64,000 nt of DNA, from contig NC_064773.1 in assembly GCF_011397635.1 (NCBI RefSeq), positions 22,484,449-22,548,448 on the forward strand. The letters are read 5' to 3'. Shown one piece after another: positions 54,655-64,000 of the stretch. This stretch comes from Epinephelus fuscoguttatus. Its lineage: Eukaryota; Chordata; Actinopteri; Perciformes; Serranidae. The notes under the pieces are model-generated. The model ran no database searches. It saw nothing but the letters and a program-made list of their open reading frames with translations, and was not told the DNA's origin. Made by a program: the position numbers and the translations under genes. Within the stretch, counting starts at the first letter, position 1. Each line of letters opens with the position of its first letter.

Positions 54655-55048
54655 CATTAAAGCTACAGTTGGTAACTTTGTATAAAGATAACTTTTTGTC
54701 ATATTTTCTGAAACACTCATCACGTCCACACAGTAGTACACGAGACAGATAATCTGTAGAAAAGAAATCATGCTCCTTCTCCTCCTTGTAGTGCTTCTAA
54801 TGACATTTAGAAGAATCTACTGCAGCTGGATTTAAACAACCAGTCAGAGCTGAGGAGTCTAACACAGCTGTCTGTCTCGCCTCAGATGTTTTTTAGAAAC
54901 ATATTTTAGTGCACCGTTTAGCTGTAAAATGAGAACGTTTTGCTCTGGCTAGTGGGCAGGGCTTGTATTTGGCTTGACTGTTTCCATCATGACGGCCAGG
55001 TAAACTTTGTCATTTTATAGCTAAACGGTACACTAAAATATGTTTTGA
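54655..55048 (+). repeat. Dispersed repeat with internal inverted arms
   Basis: It begins AAAGCTACAGTTGGTAACTTT, a common fish repeat start. Arms at about 54,898-54,933 and 55,009-55,044 are inverted copies around ATTTTAGTGCACCGTTTAGCT, about 33 of 36 matching. Part of it (GACAGATAATCT, ATGCTCCTTCTCCTCCTTG) recurs at 51,467-51,512 on the far side of the kinase gene. Confidence 0.65.
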
Positions 55049-57244
55049 AACCAACTGTGGCGAGAAATAGGCAGAGCAGTAGCAGAATCTTGATTCATAT
55101 ATTATCAGCGCTGCCTTGTGTGACAGTTCACCCTTTTATGACAGTCATGGGCTGGCTTAATTTGGCTTGGCTTGGTTTGGTGTGGGGCAGGATGCAGGAG
55201 AGAGTAGAGTCTCGTAACACACATGGCTTATTTGAGGGGAAGATGCAGGGTCCTTGGGGGTTGGCTGGCTGTGGTCAGTGAGATGTCACCATGGGCCGCC
55301 TGGCTTTTGGATCTACTCTGGAGCAGTTTAATCTCTGGTGCAGTTTGGCGTGGCACAGCACGTCTAAACTGACAATGGAAACACAAATTGGTGAGGAATT
55401 TCTGCAGTAACAAAACAATCTCAATTCAAGGTCCACTTACCTGCCTGTTATAGTGTGTTCGACTGTATCACGTTTTATTCAACAACAGATGTTTGCTGAA
55501 AGCACAGGAAGTGTAGATGTTCAAACTTTGCATTGTTCGTAGCACCTTTAGGACGTCTTGCGGATGTTGGCCCAAAAGTTGAGCTTCATAACAACGTTTT
55601 ATAACTAAGTTCGGGAACAAAGACCACACCTCAATCTGTCAGTTTCCGCACTATAAGTATTTACTTATCTGTTTCCCTCCCTTTGACTCCTGATTTCTCC
55701 CATCATTCCCCCCACCTTCCCTACTTCCCTTGACCCTCATCCCCATCATCCATTTAAACTAATGCAATCTATAACTCTATTAGCTTGGTTTTTGTTAGTG
55801 AAATGATAATTATAATGATAATAGTGGACTACTGATAAAAACAAACACTGAAAGTTCCCTTACCTTAACTAAGTGTTTTTTCTATTGATTAATCCTTTAT
55901 TGTTCAACTAGGTAATTAATTAACTAATCATTTTGTCTCTTGCTACAACGTATAAACTGTCTATAAAGGGTGAAAATAACTTGAAAACGATACCAGAATG
56001 TCATTAGATCAGGTAACTTAAATGTAAGCGTATTATTTTCTGAGTGAGATTGTCACTTTCACCGGTGGGACCTGGTAACCTGTATATTTCAGTAGAAGAG
56101 CGTGCAGAGCACCTCCAACGATGTAAAAAACACTGCTTTCAGTGCTTCACCGCACTCCACCATCCAAATGGACATCATAATAATGTATTGATTAAAAAAC
56201 ATCACATGGTTCCAGCTTTGAGGTCTGACCTCCAGCATGTGCGAGTCCATTAGTGAGTTGAAATGTGTGAGTGAAGGTGTGCGTGGGCGAGAGACGCAGA
56301 GTGAGAGATAAGAGGCTGGTAGTGGCTCCTGACTGAGAAGATGGACTGTTATGGCCTCATTGATCTAAATCTCTCACAGGGCACCCATTCCAATCAATAC
56401 GGAGAGAAGTAGGCAACAGCACTGCTGCTGTTTGGACCACCGCCCCTGCAATATCTGCTCTCTGTGTGTCCCTCTATCTCTGCTTCTCACTTGCATTGTT
56501 TTCACACCACCCACCTAGTTCCCCTTAGTCTCTCACACGAGCAAATATTTCTACTTTTTTGTCTGGCTCTTGTTAGCTGCCCTGCTGTGGGAAAACAGCA
56601 ATTTTTTTTCCACATTTGGTCACTGTAATTATTGGTATCATACAGCAGCTGCTGGTGTAACACTACCTACCACTGCAGCACCTTCACCTGACCTCACCTT
56701 CTCCCATCATTGCTGCAGAACAGTTTGTTTGTCTGCATAGACTGTGTTTCTGCTCTTTGACAAAGGTTAGGGGGGAAAAAAATAATGTCGGCAATGTACA
56801 GAAATCTTTCATACTTAGCTCCTGATTGGAGGAAATGGTTGAAAAGGCCAAATCAGGCCAATAATAATGGGAATATTTTGGAAGTAGGTCAATAACACAC
56901 TTCATACAGCCACTAGGTCTCTTGACAGTGTGTGTGTGGGCATAATAGAAAATAATATAACTAAAAAACACGCTCTCATCCTTTCTTTTTAAGTGTGAAT
57001 CTTTATGGAGAGAAAAGAGCTGCATGTTGATGCAAGTGTGTGAAAGTGTGTGTGTGTCTGTGTGAAGGTGAGAAAGGGACAGAGAGTCAATGCAAGTGTC
57101 GAGGGGACACAACAGCACCGTCATCTCCTGTTAGGAACTCTTTCTCTGTGTAAAGACACTGGTGAATTGAGGACAGAAGCCACCCTGTGTGTGTGTGTGT
57201 GTGTGTGTGTGTGGTAGAAGGTGTTTGCTGCTGTTTTCTCTCAC
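55049..57244. other. Unannotated stretch
   Basis: No gene supported. The 146-codon minus frame at 56,684-57,124 is largely translated simple sequence. TG microsatellite at 57,186-57,213. Confidence 0.4.
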
Positions 57245-57293
57245 CTTGCGTCTCAGGTAGGATGTGGGAATGAGATAGCGGCTCTCAGGGGGG
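57245..57293 (-). CDS. Candidate internal exon (49 bp), product unknown
   Basis: On the minus strand a tract ending CATCTGCTTGTCTGCAG precedes the segment and the donor AAG/GTGAGA follows it. Only one frame is open; after one leading base it reads PPESRYLIPTSYLRRK. The sequence looks protein-like and the splice signals are good, but I do not recognise the gene, and a frame this short can be open by chance. It could be an exon of a large gene spread over this region on the minus strand. Confidence 0.3.
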
Positions 57294-57687
57294 CTGCAGA
57301 CAAGCAGATGGAAAATAAATCAATGTGGAAGTGGCAAAGCAAGAAAATCAGGGGAGAAAGGAAAAACAATTTGGTGCCACCGCAGACAAAAGAGGCCGGA
57401 AAATCCCTCTTGTCTTCGTGGTCATACTAGACCTCACAGCACAGTGACGTACGGCCTTTTTGAGGACAGTCAGTTGCTCCTTTAGAGATTATTCAACACC
57501 TGCTTAAAGCCGTGGGTCAGCACAGTCACACTTTGGCGGCCACAAGTGGTAGCAGGAGATAACTTTTTAAATCTCCATGGATTGAAGGAACACAAGCGAC
57601 AAGGACGACCTTAATTTACTTGTGTCTGCTATAAATAGCACGACACAAACTCAAAAGTTTAACACTGCACTCTTTATACAAAGTCTA
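57294..57687. other. Unannotated stretch
   Basis: Nothing recognisable. Confidence 0.4.
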
Positions 57688-58204
57688 TGGTATCAAGCAG
57701 GAGTGGGCAACCTTTCATATCAAAAGAGACATTTTAATAAAACCTGTCTAGAGCCCCAAAAAGTATTAACAGTCTAACAGGTCTGAAAAAAGCATTCATT
57801 AATGTGTTTTAGCACATGCTGGATACTCTGCAGTGAGCTAATTATGTTTAAACTCTACTGCGTTGGTGGTGAAAGCAAACAAATCTGTCTAAGCACCATT
57901 CATTTCTCTATATTCCTCTGAGACCTTTCCTTTTTTTGGATTTGAAATCCATAGCTAGGTTTGGCAGTTTAAGAGGAAATGGTGCCAAGCTGTAAACATA
58001 TGATGCACATTTTTTTATTCTGTCGATAGGATACACATTCTTGTAACTGGAGAATGTGGGAAATACTTCAAGCCAACATTAATGATATGAGAATGTAAAA
58101 AAACCTTATTAATTTCCATATTTTAGTTTTCAAAGCCACAAGGAGTCACTGGAGAGACACTAAAGAGAAGCATGCAGCTCTTTAGCCGCAGGTTGTCTAC
58201 CCCC
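57688..58204. mobile_element. Old hAT (Charlie-like) element
   Basis: The left end CAGGAGTGGGCAACCTTT and the reverse complement of the right end CGGGGGTAGACAACCTG match at 11 of the first 15 positions. The right sub-terminal CATGCAGCTCTTTAGCCGC is typical of this group. No target duplication survives, and the interior is non-coding. Confidence 0.5.
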
Positions 58205-58450
58205 GGTGAATAAAGAGACATCAATTTAGATTAAGATACATATAAAACTTTACATTATCATTTCAGTGACTAAGACTTCTTAACATTATAAAGCAGTGGC
58301 ATAAGGTAGTCCGCACAGGACCAAGTGCATGCTATTTACTAGTTATAAGGTACACACACACACAACTGACACTGTTCATAAAAAAGCCAAAGGAATCGAA
58401 TTTAGGGAGCACTGCTACTTTTTACTCCTGTTTGTTTCTCTCTTGTCCTT

Positions 58451-58565
58451 TGGCAAATGGCAAATGATGCTGCCATGTTGCTGACATAGCACAAGGGGCA
58501 GAATCATAAACATATTTCAAACTGGGAAAATGTCAGCCAACTAGTGCTGTAAACACTGAAGCATT
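58451..58565 (+). repeat. Duplicated segment, copy 1 (partner at 61,482)
   Basis: GGCAAATG, GCCATGTTGCTGACATAG, CATAAACATATTTCAAACTGG, AAATGTCAG and AAACACTGAAGCATT are shared in order with 61,482-61,585, about 88% identity by eye. No coding frame is shared. Confidence 0.8.
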
Positions 58566-58925
58566 GTGCTCAACTTGTCAGTCCTTTCCTTGTCAGATTT
58601 TGCACCTTAACTAGCTACTGGATATCACATTGTTTTGTCACATGATGAAATAGAGACTTGACATTAGGCAACATCAACATAATGATACCCACCGATCATC
58701 ATTGCATACCTGTAAAAAACAAAAATATAGAGGAAATAAGAAATTGTTCATTTAATTAGATAGTTTACATAGACTGCTACTGACCATTTTACCAAAGAAA
58801 AGAAAAGAAAATCATGACAAGGATGGGTGTGCATTTTTGAAGGCATATAACCTAGTAAATGGCACCATTTTTAATTTAGTATGAGTTCTTATTTGAACAC
58901 AGGTGCAGTTCCCAGGTGGCAATCT

Positions 58926-59585
58926 GAAGCCCTTTTTAGATAGGAATTGTGCAAATTTGTAGGAAAGCCCAATCAGTCTTTTTTCAGCATTGGCAGTATT
59001 TGTTTATACAGAATGCGCCTTTTTTGGGGCAATGGGCGGCGTGAGCAAGTAACAAAATGTGTAGCTTAGCATGTGACGTAAACAGTAACTTGAGAGGGAA
59101 GCCGCGGCTAGTCAAGCGCCGGTAGTCAGACAGCGATTCTCTCGTAAATTGGCTCGTTCTTTACCGTCCCCGTCATCTGACAGTTAATTGTCTCTTTGTT
59201 TGCGAGGGCGAGTAGGGCGCACAATTCCTCGTCTCCCCAGTTGCTCATCTTTACAGTGTCTGTCAGGTTTGCATTTCCCTCTTGCTACTAGCTGCTTGCT
59301 AATTCCTGCTATCAGCTGTTTCCTGTTTATCCACCGCCAGTGGCTCGCACGTGCGGCGTCATCAACAGCTCCTCGCACAAGTCATCAACAGCCCCTCCTG
59401 TTGTGGAAGGCCGCCTTGGTCTGTTTAAACTTAAAGGGTTCCGCCAATATGACTACCCTACGAGGAAGAAAATTGGGCACCTCAGATCAACTTGCCTTTC
59501 TGCCTCTGTGTGTATAAACGCTTGCAGCTGGCCGGCAAATTTTGCCAACATTCGTGGAAAATCTGGCGGTGTAAAAGGGGCTTGA
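58926..59585. mobile_element. Probable MITE, about 660 bp, AAGCCCCTTTTA-type ends
   Basis: The left AAGCCCTTTTTAGAT and the reverse complement of the right AAGCCCCTTTTACAC match at 12 of 15. The interior is GC-richer than its surroundings and holds several overlapping frames without domains. No target duplication recognised. Confidence 0.45.
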
Positions 59586-61481
59586 GTCATTTGCAAGGGC
59601 CCCACCCCACACCCAGTGGGCCCAGTGCAACCACATTGCCTGCACTGTCTATGTTTACACCCCTGTTAAAAACACTGCATTGTAAACTTGGGTCATGGTG
59701 TTTGGTTAAAGGTACAGGTGTTTACCAGGCAGGGAGGGGCTAACTACAAATACTAATGACTTGGATTATGGTAAACGCTTAGTGACTACAAGTGACTACT
59801 GGTCATGATGTAATTTTTTTAAGAAATCTATCTCTTGTAAGTCCTTCAACTTTATGGCTGCTGTACAATATCAAATTGATGAAGCTGTTTATGCTTTCAA
59901 CATAATTTCATGACTTGTGTAATGCAGATTATGATTTAGTCTTAAATATTCACCTCTAATTCTGTGGTTTGGCCTGAGGACACACAGGGTGTCATGTGCT
60001 GCTGAGATGTTGAGATGTTGAATCTGTCTGGATTTGGTTGAGGGTTTTTATATTTTTTTACTACCAGACATACCAACGTTGCTATGGCTGGTTTTTGGTT
60101 GGCAAAATGTTTTAGCGGAAACTATTACAGAAGCTGTTTATATGTCTGTCTTTGAGTCTGTGGACAGATTTTGTCAAGGCCATAGCGTCAGAGCCGTGCA
60201 AGATTCAGTCATGAAACGTTACAGATGTGTACTTGAGATCAAAATGAAGGCAAAGTTTGAAGATGGTTTGGACTAGGAAAGGGTGCTAAAAGTAGGGTGT
60301 TAGGAAGTAGGAAAGGGACCCTTCTACGTCCACTTTAAACACTTGGCCCACATGCTTTTTAAGTTGTGGCACTGTATGGCATCACAAGATGGTCTCTAGT
60401 TGTTTGTTTCTGTTGTGTTGGAAGAAAGTTAAATTTCCACTGATTGTTTTTAACTGAAATTAAGTTAAGCGATACCACTTTCATAATTGTTCGATCATTG
60501 TAGCCTACGGTATTTCCACTGGCACACAATATGTGTGTTATTTTTTTGGTTGTGTCTGATATCGTAATCTTACAAGTTATCAACACATGGCCTGTAAAAG
60601 ATAATAAAGGGGATGTGGGTTCAGTTATTTCCACAGAACAAACACTTGTGCATGGACCGAAAAAGTCAACAGGTGTTTGGTTTAACTTTGGGAAGTCATT
60701 TTCAGCTCACTCGGACAACCTGCATCCTGTGTAAACTTGAAGATCAGTGGGATTATTTGGCATCACTGCAGTTAGACTACATGATTACAGTTACCAAATT
60801 CAGATAACTTTTGGAATTGCCTGGCAGTATCAAAAAAAGAAACAAGAAACCAGACTGTGTGCAGAATGAGCACAGCTTGAAATACCACTCCATCTCAGCA
60901 GAGACCTTTGATGTCTGATGTTCTTTAATGAAACATCTCGCTCACATCAGAGCACCCTATTAAATTCCGCTCATACAGGGAGACAGAGAAAGAGTGAAAG
61001 AGTGAGATTGAGTAAAGCCAGAGCAGGGGAGCGCTGACCTTTGTGTGCATGCGTGGGAGTGTGTGTGAGAGAGAAAACGAGGGAATGAAACACAGCTGAC
61101 GTCGAGCGCACCATGAAGATCAAGCAGAGGACATGAAAAGAACCACATTTCAAAAGGACTTTATTTAGCATTTTCATAAAATAAATTAAGTAACTACTTG
61201 CATCACAGCTTATTTATGTGTTTACTTGAATATGGAGAAAAACAAGATTGAATAAAAACTTAAGTCAATTTATATTCATTTTTACTAAGAACACAGTCTA
61301 GCCATAGGTGTTGAAATAGCATAAACCAGATGTAACGTCTCGGAATCACTGCTGATGTGAGCAAGCTAAGATAACTAGCATCAACTTTCCAAGTAGAAGC
61401 CACTGACGAAAGCTATGTTGTGTCTCTAATCGGATACTTCTGTACTAATTTGTGCTGTTTTGAGTGCATAAGAGAAGTATG
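59586..61481. other. Unannotated stretch
   Basis: The 80-codon frame at 60,034-60,276 (TLLWLVFGWQNVLAETITEA) lies in sequence that looks like a fish dispersed repeat. No other feature is supported. Confidence 0.4.
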
Positions 61482-61585
61482 GCAAATGGTTGCCATGTTG
61501 CTGACATAGGGCAAGGGGCAGAGTCATAAACATATTTCAAACTGGTAAAATGTCAGGCAACCAGCACCATAAACACTGAAGCATT
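61482..61585 (+). repeat. Duplicated segment, copy 2 (partner at 58,451)
   Basis: Same orientation as 58,451-58,565, about 3.0 kb away, with flanks that are not similar. It is either a small dispersed repeat or the remnant of a local duplication. Confidence 0.8.
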
Positions 61586-62431
61586 AAATTTATGTGTGTA
61601 TTTTTCACGACTAATATACTCGGTCAATTTGTTCATTAGGTTAGTTTCATAATCACTTGGTTCCGCAAACAACACCACAAATGCTGACATTAGCTTGCTA
61701 GCTAGCTAACGCCAGCACATTTTATCGTCTATTGTATATTGATGAGTTGTGGTGTATGCTGTACGATTTCTGGGTGCAACTTACGTCTGGTGTTTATGCA
61801 TGTTAAATTGTCGTCTCCACTGTAGTAATTGTTAGTATTAGATTTGTGGACGGATGTTTGACAAAATGTAAATATTTGCAAAATGCGGCAGCTATAATTA
61901 ACTTGGTTGATGAGCTGGTGATAGAGCCAGCCAGTTTCAGCCACGGACATTCGTAACATCCCGTGAAAGCACGTTAATTTTTGATACAACAAATGAATAC
62001 AGAAGTAGTCATGTGAGCAAACAAGCAGATACAGCGAGCATGTATTTGGCAAATGACAATTGTTCATCAGCAATTAGCATTGTGACGAGGCTCTGCCTGG
62101 TTATAATTTGCTGAGCAGAAGAAAAAAAGCAATCAAATCTTGTGAACGTCATTTCCACCATGTTTGATTTGAGACTACCCGTTCAAAATTTCTGCCCTAC
62201 TCAAGTAAGCACACAGTGTACGCAGTGTACTACATATGCTAACAGAAGTAACCAATTTAAGACAGAGCGCTAGTTTTCCTAGCTTGCTAGCTTCTACTAG
62301 CTAAAATATCATTCTAGTTTATATCTGCCAAGACAAAAGTGAAGGGAATTCAAATTACAGTTTGACTTTTGTTTGCATTATCAGTCATAAATTGCTAAAT
62401 TCTTTAGCTTTTCAGATCTGTTTGGCCAGAC
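61586..62431. other. Unannotated stretch
   Basis: Contains TAGCTTGCTAGCTAGCTAACG near 61,692 and CTAGCTTGCTAGCTTCTACTAG near 62,279, palindromic strings common in fish repeats; no gene. Confidence 0.4.
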
Positions 62432-62725
62432 CCATGGACGTATTTATCAGCAAGACTATAAGTGTCTACAAAGGACACAAAATGTCAAAAAAAGTCTTGA
62501 AACATTTTGTAAGAGACAAAAGATGACTATAAAGAGACACTAAACAAGGGACATATTCACCTCAAAGTGACACAAAACCAAAAAAGAAACATTTTTACTT
62601 TACAGAGACAGAAAATGCCCTCAAAGGGACTAAAACACAAAAAAGTGTACTCCTGTGTAGTAGAGGTGGTGGGGCCTTCTGGATGTCTGTGCCCAGGGGC
62701 CCATTATCTCAAAATACGCCCATGG
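62432..62725. mobile_element. MITE-like element, 294 bp, with ACACAAAATG-type interior
   Basis: The ends CCATGGACGTATTT and CCATGGGCGTATTT are inverted with 13 of 14 matching. The interior contains repeated AAAGAGACACTAAA, GTGACACAAAACC and GGGACTAAAACAC motifs. Such elements are frequent in fish. No flanking duplication was found. Confidence 0.65.
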
Positions 62726-63136
62726 CCGTAATCCTCAGTTCCACTGTTTGTGTGTGTATGTGTGTGTATGAGAGATGATTTAAAAGCATCTAACTCTTTC
62801 AAAAGAACATCATACCGTTGAGCTGACAAAAGTGAGCACTGAAGGTGAAACATTATAGACATTCAGAGTCAGTATTAACAGAGTTAGAGGGGATTCAAAG
62901 AGAGGAGCAGGCTTTTATGGTGTTAAAAGTTAAGGAGTGTGTGTGTGACACAAAAAGACACTGGATATCAGAAATAGCTTGAGAGAGCTTGTGTGTGTGC
63001 CTGTCTTTGATCATCTATAGGTGTTTGTGTTGGCAGTGTGTTGGCTGCTGTGAGAGAGCATCTGCAAAATGGCAGTCATGAGGCTAATTGTGATAGAGCT
63101 AACTCATCACATTGGCACCTTCACAAATACATTAAT

Positions 63137-63184
<48 letters not shown>

Positions 63185-63834
63185 CAGTGATTGCTTGTTC
63201 CTAAAGGGATTGTTGAAAACACACTTAATCCTACAACACACACACACAGTTTACCCTAATGTATTATGATTGTGTATGTGGTTTAATGCAGTTTTATCGT
63301 TGCAGCAGTAACATTCTCTGATGGTCTGGCTCCACAAAAAGGAGCTAATGAGGCTAATCTCAGAACCGCACAATGCATTATCTTTAATAAAGTTAACAAT
63401 GTATAATTCTGGCTAATCCCAGGTGATGACTCAACTGTCAGTAGTTTTTGGCCAGAGAGGAGCAGAGCTCAGAGCCACAGGTGCACCACAGCAGTGCTGC
63501 TGAGACACACCAAATCACTTAGCAACCACTTTGCCTTATTACCCAGAAGCCACCGGGGTCCTGTTAGTGTATTAGCAGGGTATTCAGCTCTTTTCATTAG
63601 TGCCCTTGGCTCATATCTGCTTTCACCTGGGTCACAGCTGAAATATTTTTTTCTCCCCAGAAAGGGAAGATCAGATAAAATGTCCCAAAAACACACACAC
63701 ACGCAATGTCTTTTCAGTTTATCGGTGTACTTCACAGGCCTTTCTTTTTCATCCCTCTCACAAAGCAGCATCTCTTCAGCTGTCTCTCTTTGCTACACAG
63801 GGAGAAATCCTATTTGTGTTCTCCTTCATGGCAG
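62726..63834. other. Unannotated stretch with TG and CA microsatellites
   Basis: TG tracts at about 62,750-62,770 and a (CA)22 run at 63,138-63,182. An acceptor-like TTTTTTTCTCCCCAG ends at 63,660 without an identifiable exon after it. Confidence 0.4.
63138..63182 (+). repeat. (CA)22 microsatellite
   Basis: Uninterrupted CA run, followed by a shorter CA tract at 63,236-63,248. Confidence 0.95.
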
Positions 63835-63880
63835 TATAAAAACCTCCCGCTGATTGTTGCGGCTGAGTCCAGCTCAGTCC
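63835..63880 (+). promoter_or_regulatory. Candidate TATA-type core promoter at the right edge
   Basis: TATAAAAA at 63,835-63,842 sits in GC-balanced sequence (GGCAG before, CCTCCCGC after). Initiator-like TGAGTCC and TCAGTCC lie 30-41 bp downstream. A transcript would run rightwards out of the window; no ATG with a long frame is visible before the end. Could be chance. Confidence 0.35.
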
Positions 63881-64000
63881 AGTTCAGCTCTGTTTCATCC
63901 GGCTGCTTGAGATCGTCTGAGCCTCAAAATCTTCCTTCTCTCAAAAAGTACAGATAAAGACAAAAAAAAAACCCCAACCTGAGTCTGAGGTTTGAATGTG

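Noticed and set aside
56684..57124. 146-codon minus frame
   Set aside because: Much of it is simple sequence (TG/CA) with no domain.
60034..60276. 80-codon frame TLLWLVFGWQNV...
   Set aside because: Sits in sequence that resembles a fish dispersed repeat; no family recognised, and the start is not supported.

Overview
This window looks like teleost (probably percomorph) nuclear DNA. The evidence is a Tc1/mariner element with a DD34E transposase, several PIF/Harbinger and hAT elements with matching target-site duplications, tRNA-derived SINE material, many (CA)n/(TG)n microsatellites, fish-type dispersed repeats, and one intronless protein kinase of the HIPK-like type expanded in fish. There are no operons and no prokaryotic features. 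The species assignment is inference.

The window is gene-poor. The only long intact cellular coding sequence is a 468-codon HIPK-like kinase on the minus strand at 51,938-53,344. A tRNA-Leu(UAA)-like sequence lies at 33,493-33,575 (minus), joined to a SINE-like body. Two short candidate exons with good splice signals (34,325-34,386 plus; 57,245-57,293 minus) and a TATA-type candidate promoter at the right edge (about 63,835) hint at unseen genes, but all three are weakly supported.

Most of the remainder is mobile DNA. From left to right: family-A repeat with a 1.3-kb minisatellite (3.2-4.9 kb); family-B inverted-repeat element and a 58-60 bp satellite (5.6-7.5 kb); composite element (9.4-10.5 kb); Tc1 element with a transposase broken by one frameshift (11.2-12.8 kb); small MITEs (13.2, 19.4, 28.9 kb); a non-autonomous element carrying a RecQ-like helicase fragment (37.0-37.6 kb); a family-A copy with almost no tandem core (38.6-39.5 kb); Harbinger MITE and a probable solo LTR (40.5-41.6 kb); a second expanded family-A copy, inverted and interrupted by a Harbinger element with nuclease and Myb-like remnants (42.5-45.7 kb); SINE (47.0 kb); hAT element with a nested Harbinger-type element that contains a perfect 37-bp hairpin (48.0-51.0 kb); kinase gene flanked by a tiny hAT MITE and a larger hAT-like element (51.8-54.5 kb); further MITEs and microsatellites to the end.

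The most unusual pattern is family A. Copies with shared left and right flanks differ mainly in an internal tandem core: nearly absent at 38.7 kb, about 45 units of 29 bp at 3.3-4.7 kb, and about 15 units of roughly 90 bp in inverted orientation at 44.2-45.6 kb. Family B may behave similarly. The genes do not form a visible pathway; the window reads as layered transposon insertions around one kinase gene.
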